Assembly: GCA_934433135.1 (NCBI GenBank)
Contig: CAKRZO010000018.1
Location: 12,541-76,540, forward strand
Source of the DNA: an uncultured Acetatifactor sp.
Lineage (GTDB): Bacteria > Bacillota > Clostridia > Lachnospirales > Lachnospiraceae
Direction: 5' to 3'
DNA length: 64,000 nt
Part shown: positions 1 to 8,250 of the stretch, in pieces
How positions within the stretch are numbered: position 1 is the first letter of the stretch
Layout: each line of letters begins with the position of its first letter
Notes under the pieces: generated by a model
Told to the model about the DNA's origin: nothing
Seen by the model: only the letters and a program-made list of their open reading frames with translations
Database searches by the model: none
Made by a program: the position numbers and the translations under genes

Positions 1-987
1 GATATAATCAGCCAGTTCACTCTTGGTCAGCTGTTCCAGATTGCAGGGGATACTTTTAAACTTCGGCAGTCTGCAGCATATGGTTTTTTCCAGAATATCC
101 CCGTATTCACAAGCATTCATCAACTGTTCGTACTGCTGCATCTTGTACTTTGCCATAGGATCCTCCCCGCCAATGGTATAAATGCAGCTGCACATTTTCA
201 GAATCTCGAACAGCCCGTGAAGATTGTCGCTTAAATCCAGAATAACATATTCATATTCCCCGGATTCTCCGATTCTTTTTAACATATCCAGCCATTCCCC
301 GGCGCTGACTTCCAACAGATTACTCCCCGCTCTGACCGGCGGTATGTAATCCATTTCCCCTTTTTTCTGCAGAATCGTCTGCATGCGCAGCAAGAATTTT
401 TCCTGATCGGTATTCAAGAAAAAAATCAGATCGGTTAAATCTCTTGTCTGTACTTCCGGCAGTAATTCCGTAATACCGGCATAGTGCTCAAAATTCAGAT
501 AAAGAGTCCTCTTACTCTGCGCCATAATCTGTCCCAGTGTTAGGGCAAATGTCGTCTGCAGACAGCGCTTAACGGGAGAATACATCCCGATCAGTCTGGT
601 ATGGGATCCGCGAGATAACCTGGGAAGCGCCTTCTGCACTTCTTCCACATAAACTCCCAGAATTTCTTTGTATACATTTTCCGCTTCCTGGTATTTATTG
701 ATATTACGGATCTCCGGAAAACAAACTCTTCCGCTTTCATTTAAAAGAATCCGTTTTTCCTGCGGGTAATTCACAGTCAATGCTCTGACTTCCTCCGTAT
801 ACGCATTTTCCGCAATCAGAACAAACGGAAATTCCGTCTCTTCCCGCTGCAGGGATTTTTTAAAATCCCCAATATCCGTATAGGCATAAACCTCCCAGGG
901 TATTTCTTTGTGTGCCTGCAGAAATTCCGTCATATGCTGCGCATACTCCTCTTCTGTATCACACAATACAAGCCTTACTCCTTTCAA
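1..987 (-). CDS. CpaE/MinD-like P-loop protein with degenerate Walker A (partial, 3' end off window)
   Basis: The frame is open through the left edge, so at least 329 residues are visible and the C-terminus is missing. The start is a TTG at 987 because GGAGG lies 6 bases upstream. An N-terminal receiver-like part (RLVLCDTEEEYAQH) is followed by a MinD/ParA-like half. There the usual P-loop is replaced by GMYSPVKRCLQTTFAL, which lacks a normal GK(T/S), and a later Asp-containing strand reads YEYVILDLSDN. This layout resembles CpaE-type proteins of Tad/Flp pilus loci, which localise pilus machinery. That role is inference, because the genes that would confirm it lie left of the window. ATP binding may be weak or lost. 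Confidence 0.6.
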   Translation of the reverse strand, partial: MKGVRLVLCDTEEEYAQHMTEFLQAHKEIPWEVYAYTDIGDFKKSLQREETEFPFVLIAENAYTEEVRALTVNYPQEKRILLNESGRVCFPEIRNINKYQEAENVYKEILGVYVEEVQKALPRLSRGSHTRLIGMYSPVKRCLQTTFALTLGQIMAQSKRTLYLNFEHYAGITELLPEVQTRDLTDLIFFLNTDQEKFLLRMQTILQKKGEMDYIPPVRAGSNLLEVSAGEWLDMLKRIGESGEYEYVILDLSDNLHGLFEILKMCSCIYTIGGEDPMAKYKMQQYEQLMNACEYGDILEKTICCRLPKFKSIPCNLEQLTKSELADYI

Positions 988-1590
988 TAGCCACCTCCGA
1001 TCCGGGCAGGCAGTTTTCTCGGAATGATTGCGCCTTCCGTAGCTTTTCTTTTCACACTTTTACTTTACTGCTTCTCATCCTGCTGCCTGCTGTCTTATTG
1101 CTGTTACAGTTCTTTCTCAGGATACTTTTACTGTATTGGAAATTCGGGCGGAACACGCCCTCTCAGAATAAATAAAGAACATCTCACGGTGTCTGCAAGA
1201 CAAGAGTCCTATGTTTTTTGATGACCCTACACCTCTGACGTCTGTAAGGCTCATTATAAACCGCTTTTGTCCGCCTGTCTATAGAAAAGTCCTAAAAAAA
1301 ATAATTTCGTAAAAAAGTGACAATACTTTGTAGTTTTTCTTTTTGTGAAGTGCTCCGAGCCCAGGAAATACAAGGGTTTTTGCCTGCCAAATAAGTTCCG
1401 GGCACGGCATGCGCAAAATTTTGTAAATGCTGCATCCGGGCACGGTTACATTTACCTTTTCATAAATTATTTTCCAGAAATGGAATATTTTGTGAAAATG
1501 CGGTTTATACTCTTACTGTGAAACCTTTCTATGCAGAAAAAAGATTTATTGAAACGGGTGCGCACCAAGGCGCACGAAAGAGGTGTCGTT
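988..1590. other. intergenic region without a convincing gene
   Basis: This stretch holds the long leader and promoter of the leftward CpaE-like gene and the upstream region of the rightward DUF2508 gene. Short plus-strand reading frames here have Leu/Ser-rich, low-complexity products with no ribosome site and are not accepted as genes. No further structure was recognised. Confidence 0.5.
1253..1281 (-). promoter_or_regulatory. sigma-A type promoter for the CpaE-like gene
   Basis: Read on the minus strand, a -35 box TAGACA (1276-1281) and a perfect -10 box TATAAT (1253-1258) are separated by 17 bases. They would give a leader of about 260 bases before the TTG start at 987. Confidence 0.55.
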
Positions 1591-1839
1591 ATGAGAATTA
1601 TTTTCAGTCACAGGTTTTCCACCCCCGATGAACCGCTGGAAGATTACAAGCGTCCCAGTCTGCGGGAAGACATTGAAAAAACCCGCCAGGCGCTGGAAAT
1701 TGCCTATGCGGGCTTTGATAATGCCGTGGATGCAGATATGATAGACTGCTATATTTATGAAATTAACGCCCTTTTAAAACGCTACCGGCACCTGTCGCAG
1801 CTTGCTGCCTCCTCCGAAAGGCTGTCCGGCATCTGCTAA
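1591..1839 (+). CDS. DUF2508 family protein (YaaL-like)
   Basis: A small 82-residue soluble protein. The C-terminal half carries the family pattern: an Ala/Tyr helix (ALEIAYAGFDNAVDADMID) followed by CYIYEINALLKRYRHL. The function of the family (PF10704) is unknown; in Bacillus, yaaL lies in the recR region. I chose the ATG at 1591 because AAAGAGGTG lies just upstream. An in-frame ATG at 1531 has no ribosome site and would add 20 basic residues. The gene stands alone and converges on glgB, with an inverted repeat between them. Confidence 0.7.
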   Translation: MRIIFSHRFSTPDEPLEDYKRPSLREDIEKTRQALEIAYAGFDNAVDADMIDCYIYEINALLKRYRHLSQLAASSERLSGIC

Positions 1840-1844
1840 AAACG

Positions 1845-1880
1845 TAACCGTTTAGACAAGAACACTTGTCTGAACGGTTA
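1845..1880. terminator. bidirectional hairpin between DUF2508 gene and glgB (short form of the TAACNGTTCAG repeat)
   Basis: Sixteen-base arms TAACCGTTTAGACAAG and CTTGTCTGAACGGTTA pair with one G-U wobble around a 4-base loop, directly before the glgB stop codon and after the DUF2508 stop codon. The position suits termination from both sides. The arm ends match the ends of the dispersed intergenic repeat seen at 10,682, 17,211, 42,828, 46,180 and 62,502. Confidence 0.65.
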
Positions 1881-3797
1881 TTAAAAAGCAAAAATTGCCG
1901 CGCCGTATGGCGGAAGGTCAAAACTTATGGAAAATTCCTTTCCGCAGCATGGCTTTTTCACCGCCTGAATTTCTTCCGGAATCCGCCTTTTCCCGCCGCC
2001 GAAACGTTCTTCGTCGCTGTTAAGGATCAGGCGGTATTTTTTGCATTTCGGGACACCCACCTGATATTCTTTCCACTCTACCGGAGTCATGTTGATTACA
2101 AACAGCAGCTGATTTCTGCATCCCGGCGCCTTACGGACAAAGGAATATACGCTGTGGTCCGCATCATCGGCATTCATCCATTCGAAACCTTCCCAACTGT
2201 CATCTGCCTCATGAAAGCTGCGGTATTTTCGATACAATCCAAGCAGTTCCTTTACAAATTCCTGTATGCCTCTATTTTGCCTGTTCGCCAAAAGATACCA
2301 ATCCAGCTCTCTTTTTTCACTCCACTCTCTTTCCTGGGCAAACTCCTGTCCCATAAACAGAAGCTTCTTCCCGCTGTGACCGAACATAAAGGCATAAGCC
2401 GCCCGCAGATTGGCATATTTTTTTTCCGCGGATCCCGGCATTTTATTTACCATGGAACATTTCAGATGTACTACCTCATCATGTGACAACGGAAGGATGT
2501 ACTTTTCGCTTTCATTATAACTCATGGCAAAAGTCATCAGATGGTGGCAGCTTTTTCTGTAAATGGGGTCCTTTTTCATATATTCGCAAAAATCGTGCAT
2601 CCAGCCCATATTCCATTTATAGGAAAAACCAAGACCGTTATCCTCAACACGCCCTGTTACCTGCGGCCAGGCAGTGGATTCTTCCGCAATGGTAAGAAAT
2701 CCCGGGCTCGTTCCCCGGACAACTGAATTCATATGACGGAAAAACTCAATGGCATCCAGATTCTTATTTTCGCCGAAACGATTGGGCACCCACTGTCCTT
2801 CTTTTCGCCCGTAATCCAGATAAAGCATAGACGCAACTGCATCCACGCGAATCCCGTCCACATGGAATTCTTTCATCCAATATAAAACATTTGCAATAAG
2901 GAAGTTCTTCACTTCCGGTTTCCCATAGTGGAATATTTTCGTTCCCCAGTCCGGGTGCTCTCCCAGCCGCGGATCCGGATGTTCAAAAACACACGCTCCG
3001 TCAAACCGTTCCAGACCGAAAGCATCCACGGCAAAGTGTGCCGGTACCCAGTCAAGAATCACACCGATCCCGGCTTTGTGGAGTTCATTAATTAAAAACA
3101 TGAAGTCTTCTCCGGAACCGTAGCGGGAAGTCGGTGCATAATATCCTGTCACCTGATATCCCCAGGAACCGTCAAAAGGATGTTCTGCAATCCCCATGAG
3201 CTCAATATGGGTGAATTTCATTTCCTTCAAATAAGGCACAATCCTGGCGGCAAACTCCCGGTAATTATAAAATCCGTCTTCTGTCTGTCCCGGATGTTTC
3301 ATAAAAGAGCCGATATGGCACTCATAAATTGCCAACGGCTCTTTGTAAATATCCTTTTTATCCCGGGCTGTCATCCATCTGCCGTCTTTCCACTCAAAAT
3401 TCGAAAAATCGGCAACAACCGACGCCGTATCAGGGCGCAGCTGTGCCTGAGCGGCAAAGGGATCCGCCTTATACAGCTTCCGCCCGTCTGCCGTTGTAAT
3501 CAAAAATTTGTACAGGTCATTTGCCTTCGCGCCCGGTACAAAAACAGTATAAACACCGCCGTCCCCTTGTTTTGTCATAGGATGTGCCGTTTCGCTCCAT
3601 TCATTAAAGGTTCCCGTCACGTGCACCTGGGCCGCATGCGGTGCCCATACGCCGAAAAAAACGCCGCTTTTCCCGTCCTCTTCCGACAAATGGGCCCCCA
3701 ATTTTTTATAAATCTCATAATGGGTTCCCTGACCGAACAAATACGCATCTACTTCTGAAAAAAATACTTTTTCTCTCTTTTTTTCCTTTTTCGACAT
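1881..3797 (-). CDS. glgB: 1,4-alpha-glucan branching enzyme
   Basis: A GH13 enzyme that transfers alpha-1,4 glucan chains to alpha-1,6 branch points during glycogen synthesis in the cytoplasm. A CBM48-type N-terminal domain (FFGVWAPHAAQVHVTGTFNEW) precedes the catalytic barrel. Visible landmarks are EHPFDGSWGYQVTGYYAPTS, the nucleophile region GIRVDAVASMLYLDYGR, the acid/base region TIAEESTAWP and the stabilising Asp in LSHDEVVH. The 638-residue length is normal. The start at 3797 follows a GGAG 7 bases upstream; a start 4 codons further up is also in frame. No other glg gene is adjacent, so the gene is a singleton here. Confidence 0.93.
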   Translation of the reverse strand: MSKKEKKREKVFFSEVDAYLFGQGTHYEIYKKLGAHLSEEDGKSGVFFGVWAPHAAQVHVTGTFNEWSETAHPMTKQGDGGVYTVFVPGAKANDLYKFLITTADGRKLYKADPFAAQAQLRPDTASVVADFSNFEWKDGRWMTARDKKDIYKEPLAIYECHIGSFMKHPGQTEDGFYNYREFAARIVPYLKEMKFTHIELMGIAEHPFDGSWGYQVTGYYAPTSRYGSGEDFMFLINELHKAGIGVILDWVPAHFAVDAFGLERFDGACVFEHPDPRLGEHPDWGTKIFHYGKPEVKNFLIANVLYWMKEFHVDGIRVDAVASMLYLDYGRKEGQWVPNRFGENKNLDAIEFFRHMNSVVRGTSPGFLTIAEESTAWPQVTGRVEDNGLGFSYKWNMGWMHDFCEYMKKDPIYRKSCHHLMTFAMSYNESEKYILPLSHDEVVHLKCSMVNKMPGSAEKKYANLRAAYAFMFGHSGKKLLFMGQEFAQEREWSEKRELDWYLLANRQNRGIQEFVKELLGLYRKYRSFHEADDSWEGFEWMNADDADHSVYSFVRKAPGCRNQLLFVINMTPVEWKEYQVGVPKCKKYRLILNSDEERFGGGKRRIPEEIQAVKKPCCGKEFSISFDLPPYGAAIFAF

Positions 3798-3836
3798 AAC
3801 AATCTCCATTCCGCAGACGCCTTAGGCTTTCTGCGC

Positions 3837-5984
3837 TTACATAAAATCATTTTCCCTTAATATAATCATATCCTCCTCATCGTAACGTTTTGACATGATC
3901 ACGTCCACGAGATGCTTCAGTGTTTTTTTATTGGCTTTCTCGATTGCTTCATCGATAATCGACTTTACTTCCAGTATCGTCACTGCATGATCGCTGGTCT
4001 GCATGTCCTGAATTCTGGTATGCAAAGCCAGAATACCCAGCTCATCAATAACATATTCCTTTTCTCTTGCGTATTTTCTGCCGAAAGCAACCAATGCTTC
4101 ATTGCTCAAAGCTTCCATATCCATTCTGGCATTAAAACATTCCTCCAAAAACGGATTGGCTTCCAGGAAACGTTTCATAGCTCTGTGAGTATCTTCCAGT
4201 ACAACAATGATACCAAATGTCTCCTGCTGCAGACCCTTATACAGATCCGATGCGGTCTTACGGCTCATTCCGGATGCTTTTTTGATGATCAAAGCGCCGT
4301 TTTTCAATTTTCCCAGGATCAGTCCTACTTCTTCCTGATTAAGTCCCGCACCTGAAATTCTGGCGGATTTTCCCGTGAAGTTGCCGTCCGTCATGGCAAC
4401 GTCCCGAATCATATTCTCTGCCATGGACACAGTGTCCACGCCTTCCGTTCCTGTTACAATGACATTTCCGGTGTAGGCTGCCATGCTGATCTGATCCAGT
4501 GCCGTAACCAGTCGTTCTCTTTCGCCGCGATTCTGAAGCAGGGCTCCGAAAAGTCCTTTTTCTTCTTTGGTTAAATTGCGGAAACGCGCTCTCTGGGGAG
4601 AGGCCTGGGGCTGTGCCGCATCCGCCTCCTCGGTGATTTCCTCCGGGGCATGGATTTCTTCGGGTGCTTCTTCTGCTATCTCTTCCGGTACTTCTTCGTA
4701 TGCGCTGTTTTCTTCTGCCGTCTCTTCCGATACCTCTGCTCCGTCGGTGATTTCCTCCACTGCATCAGGCTCTTCTGACGCACCTGCAGATTCTTCATAT
4801 CCTTCGATATCTTCTACAGGCGCCTCAACTTCTTCCGATAGTTCTTCTTCCATTTCCGCAGGTGCTGCTATTTCTTCCGGTACTTCGGCAGATTCTTCAT
4901 CTTCTTCGGTCTCTTCCGGTACTTCGGCAGACTCTTCATCTTCTTCCGTCTCTTCTACAGGTGCCTTAACTTCTTCCGGTGTTTCGGCTTCCTCCGGTAC
5001 TTCGGCAGATTCTTCATATCCTTCGGCTTCTTCCACAGGTTCCTCAGTTTCTTCTGTCGCTTCGGTTCCTTCCGGCAGTTCTTCCGCCCGATCCGTCTCA
5101 TCTTCCGGGGCCGTTTCCGGCTCCTGTACTTCTTGCTCCTGCAGAGAAATTGCCGTGTAGGAGATCTCCGATGCATCCTCTTCTCCCGTTTCCCCGGATG
5201 TCTCCTCCGGTATCTCTTCCGGCGTCTCTTCCGATGCCTCTTCTAACCGGTCATCCTCTTTTTCACCCAGCCTGTTGTCATATTTTTGCTGCTGTAAGAG
5301 TGTCAGTTGCTGGTAAAGCATCTTTAATTCCAGCGCTTTGATGACATACTTTCCTTCGCCGAACCACAAAATCAGTTCATCGCACTCTTCCACGCATTTG
5401 GTGGCCTGTCCGGACAAATGATACAGGTAAGCCAGCTGATATGCCCACTTTTCCCGATAATCCTTTTTCTTCAACTCCACCAGCACCTGGATCTGTTCCT
5501 CTAAGCTGACGGACTGCGCCTCATACAGCTTATAAAGCAAAATGTATTTCCCGCTGTCTCCCGGCGCTGCCTGCACAAATTCCTTATAGTAATTTACGGC
5601 AGATACCAGTTCTCCCGTTTTAATGTACAACTCACACAGGGAATAACAGATGGTTCTTCCCCCTGGATGTCTGTCATATGCCATCAGCAACAGGTCAATG
5701 GCATCCTCATATCTTTTGTTTATCTTATACAAATCACTGACGGTGCACAGCATCATCGCATTCTTTACTCTTCTCCAGTCAATGGTATCCGCGATCTGCG
5801 CTGCCTTGCTGTAATTCTTCTGTGCAATCAAAGACTTGATCTCTTCTGATCTGATTTTATATTCGTACTTATCCAAAGCTCTACTCTTCCTTCCGGTTGT
5901 GCCTCGTCGTACGGGACTTTCTTTTATTCCATACGTTTTCATCGATTTACAGTTCACTCGCGCCATCCGCAAAACTTTCCGCAT
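3837..5984 (-). CDS. TPR protein with long Glu-rich linker and C-terminal AAA-like domain lacking a normal P-loop
   Basis: About 715 residues. Residues 35-225 form TPR-like helical pairs (NYSKAAQIADTIDWRRV, YEDAIDLLLMAYDRHPGGR). About 235-465 is an acidic low-complexity linker built from repeats such as EETEEDEESAEVPEE. The C-terminal 240 residues resemble an AAA+ CbxX/SpoVK-like module and end in SKRYDEEDMIILRENDFM. The expected Walker A is replaced by VTGTEGVDTVSM, so ATP binding is doubtful. The start is uncertain: ATGs at 5984, 5966 and 5942 all lack a strong ribosome site, and 5948-5976 looks like an intergenic repeat, which favours 5942. A scaffold role is a guess from the architecture. 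Confidence 0.7.
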   Translation of the reverse strand: MRKVLRMARVNCKSMKTYGIKESPVRRGTTGRKSRALDKYEYKIRSEEIKSLIAQKNYSKAAQIADTIDWRRVKNAMMLCTVSDLYKINKRYEDAIDLLLMAYDRHPGGRTICYSLCELYIKTGELVSAVNYYKEFVQAAPGDSGKYILLYKLYEAQSVSLEEQIQVLVELKKKDYREKWAYQLAYLYHLSGQATKCVEECDELILWFGEGKYVIKALELKMLYQQLTLLQQQKYDNRLGEKEDDRLEEASEETPEEIPEETSGETGEEDASEISYTAISLQEQEVQEPETAPEDETDRAEELPEGTEATEETEEPVEEAEGYEESAEVPEEAETPEEVKAPVEETEEDEESAEVPEETEEDEESAEVPEEIAAPAEMEEELSEEVEAPVEDIEGYEESAGASEEPDAVEEITDGAEVSEETAEENSAYEEVPEEIAEEAPEEIHAPEEITEEADAAQPQASPQRARFRNLTKEEKGLFGALLQNRGERERLVTALDQISMAAYTGNVIVTGTEGVDTVSMAENMIRDVAMTDGNFTGKSARISGAGLNQEEVGLILGKLKNGALIIKKASGMSRKTASDLYKGLQQETFGIIVVLEDTHRAMKRFLEANPFLEECFNARMDMEALSNEALVAFGRKYAREKEYVIDELGILALHTRIQDMQTSDHAVTILEVKSIIDEAIEKANKKTLKHLVDVIMSKRYDEEDMIILRENDFM
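5948..5976. repeat. partial copy of the dispersed intergenic repeat (family 1)
   Basis: The string TTACAGTTCACTCGCGCCATCCGCAAAAC closely matches the left end of the copy at 10,682 (CTGTTCACCCGCGCCATTCGCAAAAC). It overlaps the possible first 12 codons of the TPR gene, which argues for the downstream start. Confidence 0.5.
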
Positions 5985-6100
5985 GCTTCACAACTATTTG
6001 CCGCGTCTGCAAGACACGTTTTTCATAGTAATGGCACTTCGCTTTCAGTGTACCACAGTATTGCTATGTATGTCAAAAACTTTTCAGCTGTTACCAGTTT

Positions 6101-6964
6101 TTAGCTTTTCAACAGCACGTCCGTCAGTCGGGCAAACTGTTCCAGCGTAAGCGCTTCCCCCCGGATTGCGGCGCAAAGCCCCATTTCTTCCAATGCATGA
6201 CTTACCTGTTCTCTGGTAAAAGGCACATTCTGTGCGTTACCGATACTGTTTGCCAACGTTTTCCTTCTCTGGTTAAAAGATGCACGGATCAGAGAAAACA
6301 TCAGATTTTCGTCTGCAGACTTTACCGGCAGATCTTCGTAGCAGTTTAAACAAATGACCGTACTGGCAACGTTCGGTCTCGGAATAAAACAATTCGGCGG
6401 AACATTTGCCATGATCTGCGGTTTTGCATAATACTGCACTGCCAGAGAAAGCGCTCCGTAATCCTTGGTTCCGGGACCTGCCTGCATCCTTTGCGCCACT
6501 TCCTTCTGAACCATAATCGTAATGCTTTTCATGGGAACATGATTTTCAAACAACCCCATAACAATCGGTGTTGTAATATAATAAGGCAGATTGGCCACCA
6601 CTTTAATCGGCCTTCCCTGGTTTTTCTCCTGCACGATCTCATTGATATCCAGCTTCAGAATATCCTCGTTGATCACTGTCACGTTATCGTAGGCACTCAA
6701 CGTATCCTCCAAAATCGGGATCAGCGCTTTGTCGATTTCCACTGCGACCACTTCTCCGGCGCTTTCCGCCAAATACTGTGTCATTGTACCGATACCCGGA
6801 CCGATTTCCAGGACACAGTCCTCTTTCGTTACCTCGCAGGCGCGGATGATCCGTTCCAGAACGCTTGTATCAATCAAAAAGTTCTGTCCGTATTTTTTTT
6901 GAAAATTAAAATGATATTTCTGCAGAATCTCTATGGTATTCTGCGGGATTCCCAATGTTGCCAT
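6101..6964 (-). CDS. rsmA: 16S rRNA (adenine(1518)-N(6)/adenine(1519)-N(6))-dimethyltransferase
   Basis: KsgA/RsmA dimethylates two adjacent adenines near the 3' end of 16S rRNA, using S-adenosylmethionine. Visible family features are the N-terminal KKYGQNFLIDTSVLERI, the SAM-binding motif LEIGPGIGTMT, the acidic strand VVAVEIDKALI and the catalytic NLPYYITT motif. RRKTLANS lies in the C-terminal RNA-binding part. The 287-residue length is normal. The start is preceded by GAGG. Two bases or so separate it from no partner gene: the SGNH/DHHW gene ends 28 bases upstream on the same strand, so the two may be cotranscribed. Confidence 0.95.
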   Translation of the reverse strand: MATLGIPQNTIEILQKYHFNFQKKYGQNFLIDTSVLERIIRACEVTKEDCVLEIGPGIGTMTQYLAESAGEVVAVEIDKALIPILEDTLSAYDNVTVINEDILKLDINEIVQEKNQGRPIKVVANLPYYITTPIVMGLFENHVPMKSITIMVQKEVAQRMQAGPGTKDYGALSLAVQYYAKPQIMANVPPNCFIPRPNVASTVICLNCYEDLPVKSADENLMFSLIRASFNQRRKTLANSIGNAQNVPFTREQVSHALEEMGLCAAIRGEALTLEQFARLTDVLLKS

Positions 6965-6992
6965 GATCTTATTACCTCATCTGTATCTATAA

Positions 6993-8132
6993 TTAATAAT
7001 ACTGAAATTCCTCTATAAAGTGAATACAGTTATACAGCACCAAAACATCCATCATAGGTGTTTTTTTCTGTTCTATCAGGGAAAACAGCGATCCGTTGTA
7101 ATATCTTAAGTCCACAGCCGTTATTTTTTCATAATGAACCGTCAGAAAAGGAATCAGACAGTTCGCATAGGAATCTTTGATAAGAAACAGCTGTCTTCCA
7201 TTGTGATATCCGGTCTCGATTTCCGCAATCGCATGATTGTCATCCAGGAAAAAACCATATTGGTTCCCGGTTTCCAGATACTTTTCCTCGTAGAGAGAAT
7301 CTCTCTTTTCTTTTAAATCATAAGTGATTTCCACCGGCCGGTACTGCGTCTGCGGTGCATAAAAAATACGGTCTGTCAACTCATACGTTTCCTCCCATCC
7401 GGACAGATTGATTCTGCTGCCAAGGGTTCCGCAGAAAGTGTCTGATACGCAGATAAACTGGTCCGGCAGGAAATGTACGGCCCCCACACTCCCGGTCTTA
7501 GCCTTCCAGGACAGATAGCCGTAATACGCGCCAAGCGTTGTCCAGTGGTGATCCGTCCGGTAATATATGGATTCTTCTTTCCGCGCTTTTAAGTCTTCTG
7601 TGGGATCGATTACATTCTGCTCTCCCAACCGGTCTTTTGCCTGCCGGATCAAGTCGCTCTGGTCATAAACAGGCGCCCCTGCAGGCAGTTTGTCCGTCAG
7701 AATCTGATCCGCCGTCGGCACCAGCATGGCCTTGGCATGATACTTATCCGAAAGCTCCTTAAGCTGCGTCAGACGCTGATCGATAAGATCCGTATCCGTC
7801 TTCCAGGGAAGATGCTGTTCAAACAGATAACCGTCTTCTCCGAGATAAATACCGTTTATTGCTCTCTTTCCCAAAAGGACTTCACTGTCTGTTTTTAAGG
7901 AAAGCCACTTATCTCTACCCGGAAACTGATCTGCGGCATACTCTTCATAAGCATCCTTATAACTTCCGTCCAACAAAGCGGACGTGTTCAAAGCCGGCTT
8001 TTGCGCAAGCACCCGCCTCTCTTTTTCCGAATATAACCGATCCTTTCCAAGCAAGCCTGCTGCCAGAAAAGCAATCAGAATCCCGCACCAAAATACAACC
8101 GTTACCACGGCATGTTTTTTTTCATCCATCAT
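6993..8132 (-). CDS. DHHW-motif SGNH/AlgX-like protein
   Basis: A 379-residue membrane-anchored extracytoplasmic protein. One hydrophobic segment near residues 8-25 is followed by a large outer domain. The signature YRTDHHWTTLGAYYGY (family DHHW, PF14286) and a late KDSYANCLIPF resemble the GDS-like and Asp/His parts of AlgJ/AlgX acyltransferases. Such proteins work with an MBOAT channel to acylate an extracellular polysaccharide or teichoic polymer. The MBOAT gene lies directly upstream in the same direction, and the DUF4358 lipoprotein before it completes a cluster common in Clostridia. The start at 8132 follows GGAG at 8-base spacing; a GTG three codons upstream is possible. The acyl group and target are not visible. 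Confidence 0.8.
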   Translation of the reverse strand: MMDEKKHAVVTVVFWCGILIAFLAAGLLGKDRLYSEKERRVLAQKPALNTSALLDGSYKDAYEEYAADQFPGRDKWLSLKTDSEVLLGKRAINGIYLGEDGYLFEQHLPWKTDTDLIDQRLTQLKELSDKYHAKAMLVPTADQILTDKLPAGAPVYDQSDLIRQAKDRLGEQNVIDPTEDLKARKEESIYYRTDHHWTTLGAYYGYLSWKAKTGSVGAVHFLPDQFICVSDTFCGTLGSRINLSGWEETYELTDRIFYAPQTQYRPVEITYDLKEKRDSLYEEKYLETGNQYGFFLDDNHAIAEIETGYHNGRQLFLIKDSYANCLIPFLTVHYEKITAVDLRYYNGSLFSLIEQKKTPMMDVLVLYNCIHFIEEFQYY

Positions 8133-8250
8133 TTCTCTCACTCCGCCGAATCTACGGCTTCTCTACAAATACCAATCGACTTATCCCCTACATTTCGACA
8201 TAAAATGGCTTAATGCCTGCCTTCCTATTCCATCACAAACACAGAACGGC

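Noticed and set aside
912..1221. Two short hydrophobic plus-strand frames
   Set aside because: Low-complexity Leu/Ser/Cys products overlapping the start and leader of the CpaE-like gene, without ribosome sites.
4567..5160. Long Ser-rich open frame on the plus strand
   Set aside because: It is the antisense of the Glu-rich linker in the TPR gene; biased codons leave the opposite strand open. No ribosome site or family.
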